DNA from: Lepidostoma basale
Taxonomy: Eukaryota > Arthropoda > Insecta > Trichoptera > Lepidostomatidae
Assembly (NCBI GenBank): GCA_022606425.2
Contig: JAHDVF020001467.1
Span: 868,001-932,000 of the forward strand
Reading direction: 5' to 3'
Length of the DNA: 64,000 nucleotides
Shown: positions 1 to 9,694 of the stretch, piece after piece
How positions within the stretch are numbered: position 1 is the stretch's first letter
Layout of the letters: each line of letters starts with the position of its first letter
The notes under the pieces: generated by a model
Databases searched by the model: none
What the model was told of the DNA's origin: nothing
Seen by the model: only the letters and a program-made list of their open reading frames with translations
Translations under genes and position numbers: made by a program

Positions 1-175
1 TCCTTCTTCGAATGTGGCCGCTTTTTGATTAATTTGGTAATTAATGATCATGCCATGCATTCCTTGGTCTTCCACGGCTTCGCTTTTCACTCAAACTGCT
101 TGTATACAATATTTTAACCATTCTTCTCTCGTCCATTCGTTCTACATATTCAAACCATTTCAGGGATCCTTTTTT
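1..175 (-). mobile_element. LINE-A fragment, C-terminal region
   Basis: Read on the minus strand this matches the LINE-A C-terminus, including the MERM-type and GRPRKTWHD-type segments, with many substitutions and a small rearrangement near position 40-50. It runs off the window start. It is a dead 5'-truncated copy. Assignment rests on similarity to the better copy at 58139-58688. Confidence 0.7.
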
Positions 176-504
176 AATTTTACTTATGATGTAAATTCGT
201 AAATTACGTACGTAAATTCTAAAATTATATATTATTATCTAGGTACCTGTATTGTTTCATTTTATCACATTGTAAACTCGGTGTATACCACCACCTACGC
301 GATAAACTCGCACAGTTTGCTATGTAGGAGATCTCCTCGCCTCCTCTCCGCGCTGAACTCCTGGGAGGTGGCTAGATATAATCTGGCGGAAACTTGGATT
401 TCGCACTGGTGACAAACAAATCTCAGAGTAAATTTGCAGAAACTGCGTAGATACGCACCTACCTTTGTGAATACCCTGTATACACATTATTTTTCTTCTG
501 AGTT

Positions 505-690
505 TAAGTGGTACTTATGACGGTAAGCTGTCCTGGGATGATGACGTCCAGCCATTTTCCATCTTTTCGGCGACTTTCCTGGTAATCTTTCGCTGTTGAG
601 GTTTTCATCTTTGACAATTTTTGCTATTCTTATATCCTCCACACGGTCCACGTGATACCTTCAAAATCGCCCTCTGTTTTTATCCGCACA
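505..690 (-). mobile_element. Old LINE C-terminal remnant
   Basis: On the minus strand a degenerate frame reads as an HVDRVEDIRIAKI segment followed by a short basic segment ending in RWKMAG, which resembles the layout after the reverse transcriptase in several insect LINEs. No open frame or tail is left. The clade cannot be told. The flanks (176-504 and 691-841) hold nothing I recognise. Confidence 0.35.
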
Positions 691-841
691 TTATTATATC
701 TTCAACAACAAAGACAGACTGTCTCATTTCGTGACTCTTTCGTGACTTTATCCAACTAGTTTCCTCTTGGGCATGCTGGTAACCAATAGTCTACATATAA
801 TGAGGAATGGGTAGGGAGAGCAATCAAACAAGAGTCTTAGG

Positions 842-1252
842 CAAAGGTTCCCAAACTTTTTTGTCCCGTAGACCCCTTTGCCAATTTCATATATTTTGTG
901 TAGACCCCCTGCTATATTAAAATAGTTTTTTTAGGTCAAAAAAAATCCGAAACGAAAAAGCCGGAATTCATTGTCAACCTATTTTTAAGCTCATTTTAGG
1001 AAAATGAATATTCGATCTTTGCCGAATGAACTAAAATAAAATGTCGCCGAAGCCGAAGATTTCGATCGTCCAGGTCGCCATCGATTTCGATATTCATTTT
1101 GCGTTTCAATATTCGGCTTCAATTTAGTTGAACCATCTCGTGGAACCCGATTTACAACTCATGGAACCCCAATTTTTATACAATTGTCGTAGATCCTTTG
1201 CAAGTTGTCGTAGACCCCTGGGGGTCTAATTAGACCACTTTGGGAATCACTG
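842..1252. mobile_element. hAT-like non-autonomous element (MITE)
   Basis: The left end reads CAAAGGTTCCCAAAC. The right end, reverse-complemented, reads CAGTGATTCCCAAAG. These are imperfect inverted ends of the CAGNGGTTCCCAAAC type usual in hAT elements. Both subterminal parts repeat a GTAGACCCC word several times. The flanking 8-mers (GTCTTAGG and GTTTGAGT) match at only five of eight positions, so the target duplication is eroded. It encodes no protein. Confidence 0.65.
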
Positions 1253-1499
1253 GTTTGAGTCAGATAAGATGATTGACGTACATGATGCGCTGTATAAATG
1301 AGGATCGCAGGGTAGCATGTCAGGATATAAACATGAGAATTCATTTTTGTTCACATAAAAAAATGTAAGATTTATTTTTAATACCTAAATAAATGAATAG
1401 TTAAAACTAACACATCTAAACTTGATGGTATAATTTCTTTAGATTTTTTTTGCTGTAAAACTTTTTAGGAACTTCTCAAATTACCTGTTTTTAACCCGA

Positions 1500-1775
1500 C
1501 CTCCGTTATCAATAGGCAGGTGTGCTCTCCAATCGCTTATCACACCTCCCGCGCACCTGCCCATTGGCCAGGTATCCGCCAATCACACACCCACCTGCCC
1601 GTGGCTCGGTCGCAGTTACCTGTGCCGACAGGTTGCGAATCCGCGATTGGCCCATGATAGCGTGGCCCCGCCTACGCCGCGTCGACACGGACACCGGCGC
1701 AGGTGAGGCGCGCCCCGATTGGCAGACGCGGGCGGAGGTGCGCACAGGTGGAGCGCGGACAATGCAGTTATAACT
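1500..1775. promoter_or_regulatory. GC-raised island with clustered CCAAT and CAGGTG words
   Basis: This short island in AT-rich DNA holds five CCAAT/ATTGG words (1529, 1563, 1579, 1646, 1718) and five CACCTG/CAGGTG E-boxes (1517, 1554, 1592, 1700, 1745). CCAAT is bound by NF-Y, and CAGGTG by Snail/ZEB and some bHLH factors. Open frames here on both strands look like by-products of the base composition. A promoter or enhancer role is inferred; no transcript is visible nearby. Confidence 0.35.
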
Positions 1776-2054
1776 GTTTGTATACTGTGTGTACCAACGA
1801 CTTGTACAGCTACGAGTATTTAGCTGAAGTGCAGAAGCCCGATAGTCAAACTATTGATGTAAAGTTATTATATTAACGATGAGGATTATTACTATTATAG
1901 GATTAGTTTTGCACGAGATGGGTAACTTACTAAGAAAAATTGGAATTCACGGAAAATCCAATATATTTGTTAATTTTTCAAATCCGATAAAACTAATATG
2001 TGCATAGATTTTGACGGTTTACATAATAATAATATTCTCTGGGATTTTGGGTAG

Positions 2055-2303
2055 CAGTGGCGGTGCTCCCAAAAAAGCCCAGAAGCCCGGCTTGCCTAAA
2101 AATTTTTGAATCAAAACCCCCAAATCTAAAAAATCGTGCCCCCGCATAAACCAACAACCCACCAAATCACCTTCCAATAATATTCCCATCAGTCGTAAGA
2201 GGAATTTCCACAGTAGCTGAACCTCTGCAAGCCAGAAGATGTTTTGATTCAAAATTTCTTACGAAAGCCGGGCTTCTGGGCTTCTCTAGGAGTACCGACA
2301 CTG
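2055..2303. mobile_element. hAT MITE with a perfect 8-bp target duplication
   Basis: The element begins CAGTGGCGGTGCTCCC and ends in the inverted match ...GGAGTACCGACACTG. The inverted ends run for about 40 bp around AGCCCAGAAGCCCGGC. It is flanked on both sides by TTGGGTAG (2047-2054 and 2304-2311), an exact 8-bp duplication as expected for hAT. It has no coding capacity. Relatives lie at 5198-5420, 18880-19010, 21595-21660 and 50655-50790. Confidence 0.88.
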
Positions 2304-2403
2304 TTGGGTAGGTACATACGGGTCTCTTGGTATACCTTCTTCAACCGTTGTTTGAGATATCGTTGCTGTCTCTATCATTGGAGTAGAATAAAATATTATC
2401 GAA

Positions 2404-2522
2404 TAATTATAAAATATAATAATAGTGGTACGATAGTTTTTGACACTAGTATGCTGGTATTTATATAGGTATGATTGTATTAGATACCAGTATGATAGTT
2501 TTAGAAACTAGTATGTATACTA
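2404..2522. repeat. AT-rich degenerate tandem repeat (TATGATAG-type)
   Basis: Loose repeats of words such as ACTAGTATG and GATAGTTTT run up to the left edge of the intact transposon. The same repeat type resumes at 4533-4612 and at 5420-5480, so the transposon at 2525-4532 seems to have landed inside it. Confidence 0.55.
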
Positions 2523-2524
2523 TA

Positions 2525-2561
2525 CTAGAGCCGCTCAGAAGTGAGTCTTGGGGCCATAAAT
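2525..2561 (+). repeat. Left terminal inverted repeat of the Tc1/mariner-type element
   Basis: This 37-bp end begins CTAGAGCCGC and ends GGGGCCATAAAT. Its partner is 4496-4532 in inverse orientation. The mismatches lie mainly in the middle. Confidence 0.85.
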
Positions 2562-2922
2562 CATTTAAATATGTCTATCTCGCTTGCACTTACGGGCCTT
2601 ATGGAGCGGTTTAGGGATGGGCGTAACAATAAAATAAATATATCGATAAGTAACGTTTATTATCGTATCTTGTTCATAAACTTTAACGAGTTAACAAAGT
2701 TTTGATATTAAACTGTATTTATGGGTTTTACGTGCGTTTAAATTAGTATGAAATTAGTGACTACCAGATACTAAATTAAATACCAGTAAAAACAGAAAAA
2801 TTGTTTAATTTTAAAATTTGTATACCGTATGTCTATAAACCCAGAAAGAAAGTTAAGTATAAAAAACAAAGTAGATCATATTGTGGCCCTTAAAAGAGCC
2901 GTTTATATTACAAAAAAATGTA

Positions 2923-4305
2923 TCAATCCTCATCGGAGTCTTCTTCATCAGTGTCTTCTGCCAAATTTATTATAAGCGGCGCCTGATCTCTAATAAGAGC
3001 TTTCTGTAGGTCACTGTTTTGAAGTTCCTCGGCATGTCTCACACATTTGGCCCAGTTTTCTTTTGTGACATTATCGATGGCTCGGTGGAGGTGATTTTCA
3101 ACATCTGCTATCTTGAATGTATTATTATTATTTGCAACTTCTCCCTTTACTTGTGCCCAAATTAATTCTATTGGGTTATATTGACAGTGATATGGAGGCA
3201 GCCGTATTACTTCGTGGCCTCGTTCATTTGCCAGACTGTCTAAAGCGTAGACCTTCTGCGGGTTACTGGCTTTTACTTTTTTTATTAACTCTTCTATAAT
3301 TTCTCTGCTGGAATATTGAATGTTTTTTTTTGATAACCATTCTTGAATCTCGGCTTTCCTTGTGTTTCTTGTGGGTATTTTTTCCAACTGCATCGAATGA
3401 TAGCTTGCGTTATCGACGATTATAACTGAGGGCTCTTCAAGTATATTTAGGAATGCGGAAAACCATGCCATATATGTATCGCCATCCATTTCTGTGTGAT
3501 AATCAGCATCCTTCGATTTTACCGCTTTAAATATTAGCTTCGCTTCTGGAACAAAGCCAGTCCTTGCGGAACCAGCATGGCAAACTATCAATCTTTGACC
3601 TTTTCCTACAGGCTGATTCTTGAAACCTCCTTCATCGTTGCTTCCAAGCCACATACGCTTTCTTGAATGGTTTTGATTAATCCATGTTTCATCCAGATAG
3701 AAACGCGGCCGCTGATCGTTAGTTCTTCTAAGTAAATCCAATTTCCTTAAAAAGTCCATTCTGGCACAAACAATATCTGTTCTTTCCATTAAATATTTAC
3801 GTCCTTCGGCATTTTTCTTATACTTGAACCCAATCTCCTTCATGAGTGTTCTCATCGAAGTTTTTCCGCATTTAAAATCAGGTAATTGCTCTCGGTATTT
3901 TTCTAATATTTTCGCCACGGACGGATACTCTCCACTATCATAAAATGAACCTACAGTCCGCTTCAATACACTTTTATCAAAATCGTCAATATTGGTGACA
4001 GTTTCTTGTTTCTTAAAATTTGCTCTTGGTGTACAGGGGCTGCTTGATTGCAATAATTCAGTCTTTATTCGGTCCACTGTCACTCTACTCACACCACAAA
4101 TAAACGCGGCCATTTCACGTGGTTTGTTGAAATTAAGAGAAGCTATTTTATTCGGATCACTTTTCAATTCATTGACAAACAAGAATACGTTGTGAATCAC
4201 TGTTCGAGTTTGAGGGCTAATATCGCCATGTAATTTCTTCAAATCAATGTTGGAAAATAAAGTATCCATAGTGCGTAACGAGTGGTGACACACGAATGAA
4301 TTCAT
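2923..4305 (-). CDS. DDE transposase, Tc1/mariner-IS630 superfamily
   Basis: The 460-aa frame is free of stops. It would cut and paste the surrounding element by acting on its inverted ends in the nucleus. A helix-turn-helix-like segment (AFICGVSRVTVDRI) lies near residues 67-80. The catalytic core shows D205 in FYLDETWIN, D298 in VIIVDNASYH and E380 in YNPIELIWAQVK. There are 92 residues between the two Ds and 81 between the second D and the E, far more than the 34-41 of classic members. The inserted part (residues 305-365) is rich in K and E. The C-terminus is strongly acidic (EDTDEEDSDED). The second Met (residue 13) matches the only Met kept in the deleted copy and may be the true start. 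This is the only gene between the element's ends. Confidence 0.88.
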   Translation of the reverse strand: MNSFVCHHSLRTMDTLFSNIDLKKLHGDISPQTRTVIHNVFLFVNELKSDPNKIASLNFNKPREMAAFICGVSRVTVDRIKTELLQSSSPCTPRANFKKQETVTNIDDFDKSVLKRTVGSFYDSGEYPSVAKILEKYREQLPDFKCGKTSMRTLMKEIGFKYKKNAEGRKYLMERTDIVCARMDFLRKLDLLRRTNDQRPRFYLDETWINQNHSRKRMWLGSNDEGGFKNQPVGKGQRLIVCHAGSARTGFVPEAKLIFKAVKSKDADYHTEMDGDTYMAWFSAFLNILEEPSVIIVDNASYHSMQLEKIPTRNTRKAEIQEWLSKKNIQYSSREIIEELIKKVKASNPQKVYALDSLANERGHEVIRLPPYHCQYNPIELIWAQVKGEVANNNNTFKIADVENHLHRAIDNVTKENWAKCVRHAEELQNSDLQKALIRDQAPLIINLAEDTDEEDSDED

Positions 4306-4495
4306 TTAATTGCAGTAAACACATTTATAACAAAAAAACACTGCATTCGGTAAAAACCAATCATTAGTGACTCATCGTACATATCATAACGTACATATCA
4401 TTACAAAATCATTATAGTGACTCATCGACACCACGAGAGCAGGTAGCCGTATACCGATAACAGTCCTGGGGCTTCCCATCCCTATTTCTATTGAC

Positions 4496-4532
4496 ATTTA
4501 TGGCCCCACGACTCCGTTTCAAACGGCTGTAG
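4496..4532 (-). repeat. Right terminal inverted repeat of the Tc1/mariner-type element
   Basis: Read on the minus strand it begins CTACAGCCG and reaches GGGGCCATAAAT. It pairs with 2525-2561 and is followed by the TA duplication at 4533-4534. Confidence 0.85.
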
Positions 4533-4612
4533 TATAGTATGATAGTATGTATACTAGTATGATAGTATGTATCAGTATGTATACTAGTATGATAGTATGT
4601 ATTAGTAAAACT
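4533..4612. repeat. Tandem TATGATAGTATG-type repeat
   Basis: Words such as TATGATAG and TATGTATACTAG alternate several times. It is the right-hand continuation of the repeat tract split by the transposon. Confidence 0.6.
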
Positions 4613-5135
4613 AACTAACTAACTAACCATCACGCCGTCTCCCCGAAAGGGTAGGCAGAAAGAATGGACGTCACACTTTTACTGATGCGGCACTCCATCC
4701 TTCTCTTTTCGCTCCGTGGGAGACGCGGTGTGATGTGTTGCGAACCTCATCGCCACCAATAGGCATCTCCCGCGCACACTTCGATCGTCCAACACCCACA
4801 ATATAAATCTAAAACAAATAAAAATGATATAAGATAAAATAATTTAACACAAAATGTTCTTTTTAGATGGTGCACATATTGTCTATTTAATTTATGTTCC
4901 ACGAATCCACCGTTTTTTAATTTAGCACATTATGTATAACACATAATGTTTTTTTTCGATGTTGCACATGTTGACATGGACGATCCGGACTTTTGTGTTT
5001 ATTTAATTTATGTTACACGTATCCACCGTTTTTTTAAATCAGCTGTAATTAGGCACTTAACCACCAAGAACTTTAAAATAATATTGAATAAATTATTCAA
5101 ATTGTCATTGGAACAAATGAAAATTTTCTTTTTAC
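4612..5135 (-). mobile_element. S-family non-autonomous retroelement copy
   Basis: On the minus strand the unit ends in GGGGAGACGGCGTGATGGTT plus (TTAG)n, the same last stretch as LINE-A. Upstream it carries the S core: GATGCGGCACTCC, CACACCGCGTCTCCC and GGTGGCGATGAGGTTCGC. Its 5' half holds ACAATATGTGCACCATCT. This copy supplies the empty-site comparison for the foldback MITE at 43878-44104. It has no reading frame. S is probably mobilised by LINE-A proteins, by inference from the shared tail. Confidence 0.7.
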
Positions 5136-5197
5136 ACCTGTCAAAACTTTATACGCGAAACATATCCAAATTTACATTATTATGTATTGGTATAAGA

Positions 5198-5420
5198 TAT
5201 TTTGAATCAAAACCTCTTCTGGCTTACAGATGCTTATGGTTTATGGCTTATGGTTCAGCTCTTGTGGCTATTTCTCTTACGTCTGATGGCAAAATTATTA
5301 GAAGGTGATTTGGTGGGTTATTGGTTTATGCGGGGGCATGATAACTTAGGTTTGGGGGTTTTGATTCAACATTTCTTACGCAAGTCGGGCTTCTGGGCTT
5401 CTATGGGAGTACCGCCACTG
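5198..5420. mobile_element. hAT MITE copy, left end lost
   Basis: The right end matches the element at 2055-2303 in GGGCTTCTGGGCTTCTATGG and ends GTACCGCCACTG. The body shares TCTTACGTCTGATGG, GGTGATTTGGTGGG and TGCGGGGGCA. The left inverted end is missing, so the copy begins within the inner part of that end. Confidence 0.75.
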
Positions 5421-5502
5421 AGTATGATAGTATTTGATACCAATATCATTGTGTTTGATGCTAGTATGATATAATTTGTTACTTATAGTATGTTATATTA
5501 TC

Positions 5503-5537
5503 CTGAAGATGGAGACAGCAAAGATTTACGAAACGTC
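5503..5537 (+). ncRNA. Hammerhead-like core motif, weak copy
   Basis: The core words CTGAAGA and GAAAC are present, followed by GTC, but the helix between them (GGAGAC...TTAC) pairs poorly. It is probably a dead relative of the motifs at 20757 and 22642. Confidence 0.3.
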
Positions 5538-6382
5538 GGTCGAAGAGGATACTAAGAAACAAGGAAATACCCAAGACCCCAAATAATAGTAATATTACAA
5601 AACCAGGAAGGTACCTATCTGTGAAATTAGCAAGTAAGAATTGTATAATTTTAAAGTAGCTACTCATTATTTAGCAGATCTTTTGATGTGTGTGTACATA
5701 TAGTGCATACATACCTACCTCACCGTATCCATGTGAGCCGTAAAAGCTACCCTTTGAATTTTTTATACGTGAACGAGTCCAGTACCCGAAGACGAACAGA
5801 TGGGTCCATTCATCTTGTATTTAATCATTTTTCTACCTATGCACGGCGGCCGAATACACGCCCATCACGAGCCGCCGCTTTGCCTCGCCTTGGCAAGGAG
5901 GTATTTCTCACTACCGGCCATGGGCGTACCTCGGAAAACGGGTCACCGCAATTTTAAATATTTTATAATAAAATATTTTCGTCTGACACACCTTTTCCTT
6001 TTCATGTTTGCGCTTCCGATGTTTCATTACATTAATAAGAGATTTCATAAATTAAATGGTGTTTTAAGGTAGACAGAAAAGATATAAATTATTTTTTTAT
6101 TACCGGTCAAAAATACAGCTGACCCAAAAATAGTTTATATTTGTATTTCAATGAAATTTATATTAAGAAGTTAATTGTACTTCCTCTTCTTTTTCTCGCC
6201 ACTACATCCCCGTGTGGCATTTGGCCTCCTCCACAGACTCCTGTCCCTGGCCATATCTCTCCGTTCTCCAGATCTTTCTAATTTCTCGCAGTCCTATCCC
6301 ACGTAGTTTGTCTATCTTTTTCTTGGTCTCTTTCACGCGGCACACATCTGGACATATTTTTTGATACTCTAGGTACCGATTG

Positions 6383-6650
6383 CCGAGCAACATCAAATTC
6401 CGTAAGGTGTCCTACTTGGGCCATGTTCTGAGAGGCGAAAAATACGCACTGTTACATCTGATATTGGAAGGTAAGATTGAGGGTCGACGAGGTGTTGAGA
6501 GAAGGCAGGTTTCCTGGCTGAGTAACATCCGAGAGTGGACAGGGCTGAGGACCGTGGAGGAGCTGTTCCGAGCTGCCCAGGACAGGGAGGCCTACTCAAG
6601 GGTGATAGTCAACGTTGGGGAGACCTGACAGGACACGGAAAGAAGAAGGC
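6383..6650 (+). mobile_element. LINE-B C-terminal fragment
   Basis: An open stretch reads VSYLGHVLRGEKYALL, GRRGVERRQVSWLSNI and FRAAQDREAYSR. This is the familiar region downstream of the reverse transcriptase in a common insect non-LTR element. It ends at GGACACGGAAAGAAGAAGG, the (GAA)-rich tail. It is 5'-truncated. The DNA just upstream (6180-6382) has an open minus-strand frame that I do not recognise. Confidence 0.75.
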
Positions 6651-6732
6651 ATTCTTTTTACATTGCCAAAGAAGTTAATTGTACATTATGGAAGAAAAAA
6701 AATAAAACCATGTTAATCTTATTTTTAATTAT

Positions 6733-6870
6733 TTTGTTAATAACACTTTCGTTCGCACTGCATTCACTTCTAACATTTTCATTCCACATACACAGATTTT
6801 TCACACATTCATCTAAGGGATCTTATTTCTACTGCATTTATTCTACTTTCATCTTTTTTTGCCAGTCTTC
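6733..6870 (-). mobile_element. LINE-A fragment
   Basis: On the minus strand it reads like KKDESRINAVEIRSLR and MCEKSVYVE, the segment just before the GSLRWFGH block. It is short, truncated at both ends and without a tail. Confidence 0.7.
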
Positions 6871-6999
6871 ATATTATTTATAATATCTTTTGATAAATAA
6901 ACTTAATTTGGTTTAGAATTATTTTAATTATAACAATATATTTTTGTGTGGCGTTCCAACATATTATACTTCGGTATGTATTTTCAGTATTCTTCTTCT

Positions 7000-7390
7000 T
7001 CCGGTGCCGTGTCAGGTCCCCCAAACGTTCGCGGTCACTGCAGTGAAGGCATCTCTGTCCTGCGCCACTTGGAACAGAATCTGATATCTGCTTATTCCTA
7101 TCCATTCTTTTATATTTCGCAGCCAGGACAACTGCCTTCTACCAAGTCCCCGACGTCCCTCTAATTTACATATTAATATCAGCAGAAGGAGGTGGTATTT
7201 TTCTCTCCTTAGCACACGAATCAAGTATGAGACCTTTCTAACTTTGACACTCGATAACAGCTCTCTATTGGCTCTGGCTTTCTGTAGTGCGTTTGCATTA
7301 CTGACCCTATCGGTCCACGGTATACGGAGCATTCTGCGGTATATCGACATCTCAAACCCCTCCAATCGGTTTATTCTCCCTCACGACGAT
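7000..7390 (-). mobile_element. LINE-B C-terminal fragment
   Basis: A 117-aa open stretch on the minus strand reads YRRMLRIPWTDRVSNA, KVRKVSYLIRVLRREKYH and GRRQLSWLRNIKEW. It ends near the (GAA)-type tail (CACCGGAAGAAGAAG on the minus strand). Beyond the 5' truncation nothing of the polymerase core remains. Confidence 0.78.
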
Positions 7391-7423
7391 ATTATATTTA
7401 TTTATAAACTTTATTTATAAACC

Positions 7424-7805
7424 CACAGGGGTAGGCGGAGAGAATAGACCGCCACACTACTCTATCCTGACATGCCTCTCTAGATTCCTCCACATTCATA
7501 CAGCGAGTCATACACGCACGTCGATTCTTACGGCATCTGACATGACCAACCTTTAAAATTTGATTGATTTGGTCATGCCATGTTTTCCTTGGTCAACCTC
7601 AACTCTGTACTCCATTTACATCGTTAACGTTTACTTTTTTAACCATTCTTTCTTCACCCATGCGCTCCATATGTCCGAACCAACACAGCGATCCTTTCAT
7701 AATTTTGTTCATAATACCTTCTTTCGCTCTACATTCCTTTCTAATATCAGCATTTGAGATTCTGTCGTACGTCGTTCTACACACGTACGTCTTAGGGACC
7801 ATAAT
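7424..7805 (-). mobile_element. LINE-A fragment
   Basis: The minus strand reads ISNADIRKECRAKEGIMNK and GSLCWFGHMERMGEERMVKK, then, after frameshifts, the RACMTR-like and YPCG-like end. The tail region is eroded. It is a truncated and mutated copy. Confidence 0.8.
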
Positions 7806-8264
7806 AAAACAGACCAAATATAACTTTTATTCATTCTTTGCCTTTGCATGTTCAGTATATCGGCTTCTAATTACTCCAAACAATATTAAAACTTGATATT
7901 CTTGCTATCGTGGCGCTCAGGAGGCCATTAAGGCATTGAGGTATCGTAAAAAAACACGCACTCGTGTTTGAACAAAGACCTCATTCATTGTCACTGGAGA
8001 ATCTGTGCTTGTACCTATAAAATAATCATAAAATAGGTACCCAGCCTCGGACCGACTCAATAGCTTACGTTGTTATTCAACGGAGACAGGTCATTGTGCT
8101 TAGTAGGAATTTTTAATGTTAAATTTTACGACTTTCGACGTGTATAAACAATGGACGAAATATTTCTTACGTAACAAAAGAATTCCTTGTTAATTCATCG
8201 GAAAACAGCACCGTTAATAATTATTGCTGAATTTTTCTTGGCACATTTAGTTGGAATTATTATA

Positions 8265-9085
8265 CTAGAGCCGTTTAGAATTGAGTCTTGGGGCCATAAA
8301 TCATTTCCCTATGTCTATCTCGCTTGCACTTACGGGCCTTATGGAGCGGTTTAGGGATGGGCGTAACAATAAAATAAATATATCGATAAGTAACGTTTAT
8401 TATCGTATCTTGTTCATAAACTTTAACGAGTTAACAAAGTTTTGATATTAAACTTTATTTACTGGTTTTATGTGCGTTTAAATTCGTATGAAATTTGTGA
8501 CTACAAGATACTAAATCAAATACCAGTATAAACCGAAAAATTGTTAAATTTAAAAAATTGTGTACCGTATGTCTATAAACACAGAAAGAAAGTTAAGTAT
8601 AAGAAACAAAGTAGATCATATTGTGGCCCTTAAAAGTCCACTGTCGCTCTACTCACACCACAAATAAACGCGCCCATTTCACGTGGTTTGTTGAAATTAA
8701 GAGAAACCATTTTATTCGGATCACTTTTCAATTCATTGACAAACAGGAATACGTTGTGAATCACTGTTCGAGTTTGAGGGCTAATATCGCCATGTAATTT
8801 CTTCAAATCAACGTTAGAAAATAAACTATCCATAGAGCGCAACGAGTGGTGACACACGAATATATTTATTTAATTGCTGTAAACACATCTACAGCAAAAA
8901 ACACGCACTGCAATTGCATTTGGTAAAGACCAATCATTAGTGACTCATCGTACATATCATAACGTGCAGATCATTATAGTCGATTGTATCGTATATCGAT
9001 CGATGAAAAAACGGTCCCGGCGCGCTTCCCATCCTTATCTCTATTGACATTTATGGCCCCAAGACTCAATTCTAAACGGCTCTAG
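8265..9085 (-). mobile_element. Internally deleted Sailor-like copy (non-autonomous)
   Basis: This 821-bp element has essentially perfect inverted ends starting CTAGAGCCGTTTAGAATTG. TA flanks it at 8263-8264 and 9086-9087. Its left part matches 2525-2896 and its right part matches 4073-4532 of the full element, so about 1.2 kb covering the catalytic domain is missing. The joint lies at about 8637 in AAAAGTCCACTG. The remaining minus-strand frame (8630-8857) keeps only the N-terminal region, up to the helix-turn-helix. It would need a transposase supplied by a copy such as 2923-4305. Confidence 0.88.
8630..8857 (-). pseudogene. Truncated N-terminal remnant of the Sailor-like transposase
   Basis: About 75 residues align with residues 8-79 of the 460-aa transposase and stop at the deletion joint. 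The first Met of the intact copy is mutated here, and the internal Met before DSLFSNVDLKK is kept. All three catalytic residues are absent. Confidence 0.85.
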
Positions 9086-9194
9086 TATAGTATGGTTATG
9101 ACGGCCGTTGGGACAGAGAATTGTATTGTGGTGGTTTGGTTTCTAATGTGCTGTGGCCATTTTAAATTGCATGTTTTTGGGTTTATAATCAAAC

Positions 9195-9660
9195 CAGCTC
9201 AAACTTGGAGCCGGCAAAAGAATGATGAAAGTAGGACAAATGCCGTAGAAATCATATCACTGAGAAGAATGTGTGCGAAAACATTTGAAAAAAATATATG
9301 GAAGAAAAATGTAAGGCGGAGGATTTCATCGTAAACAAATTTAAAAAAGGATCACTTAGATGGTTTATGAACATATGGAACGAATGGATGAGAAAATAAT
9401 GGATAAAAAGTTGTAAATAAGTTGTATATTAGCAGTGTGAGTGGAAAAAGAAGCCGAAGAAAATATGACATTACTAAATTAATCAATTACTAAAAGAGGA
9501 ACATATTCGAAGTCGGAAAAATCGATAAACGTACATGTTACCATGTATGAATATATAAGTTCGATAGGTATGTCAGGATAGAGCAGTATAGCAGTGTATT
9601 CTCTCTGCCTACCCATCCGGAAAAAAACGATTAATTAATTAGTTAGTTAGCCAATTGATA
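9195..9660 (+). mobile_element. LINE-A fragment, heavily decayed
   Basis: The plus strand keeps KNDESRTNAVEIISLRRMC, then frameshifted remnants of GSLRWF and MERMDE, and ends in TAATTAATTAGTTAGTTAG. There are many indels. It lies just right of the deleted transposon copy. Confidence 0.7.
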
Positions 9661-9694
9661 CAAAGTGATTATAATTTAATTCAATTAATGGTAG

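Larger units (their letters stand above)
2525..4532 (-). mobile_element. Complete Tc1/mariner-IS630-type transposon (Sailor-like)
   Basis: This 2,008-bp element has 37-bp imperfect inverted ends (2525-2561 and 4496-4532) starting CTAGAGCC / CTACAGCC and sharing GGGGCCATAAAT at their inner parts. TA lies directly outside both ends (2523-2524 and 4533-4534), as expected for this superfamily. The single gene runs on the minus strand. The very wide spacing between the second D and the E of the catalytic triad recalls the published DD82E group called Sailor; I infer that link from spacing only. A deleted sibling lies at 8265-9085. With intact ends and gene it could still be active. Confidence 0.85.

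Noticed and set aside
842..1252. A perfect hAT target duplication
   Set aside because: The 8-mers beside the ends match in only five positions. The element is kept, but the duplication is treated as eroded.
1522..1773. An 83-aa protein in the GC-rich island, and a 78-aa frame on the other strand
   Set aside because: Open on both strands through base composition, no domain, and the DNA is dominated by repeated transcription-factor words.
2923..4305. A host gene domesticated from a transposase
   Set aside because: Intact inverted ends, TA duplications and a deleted sibling show that it is still part of a mobile element.
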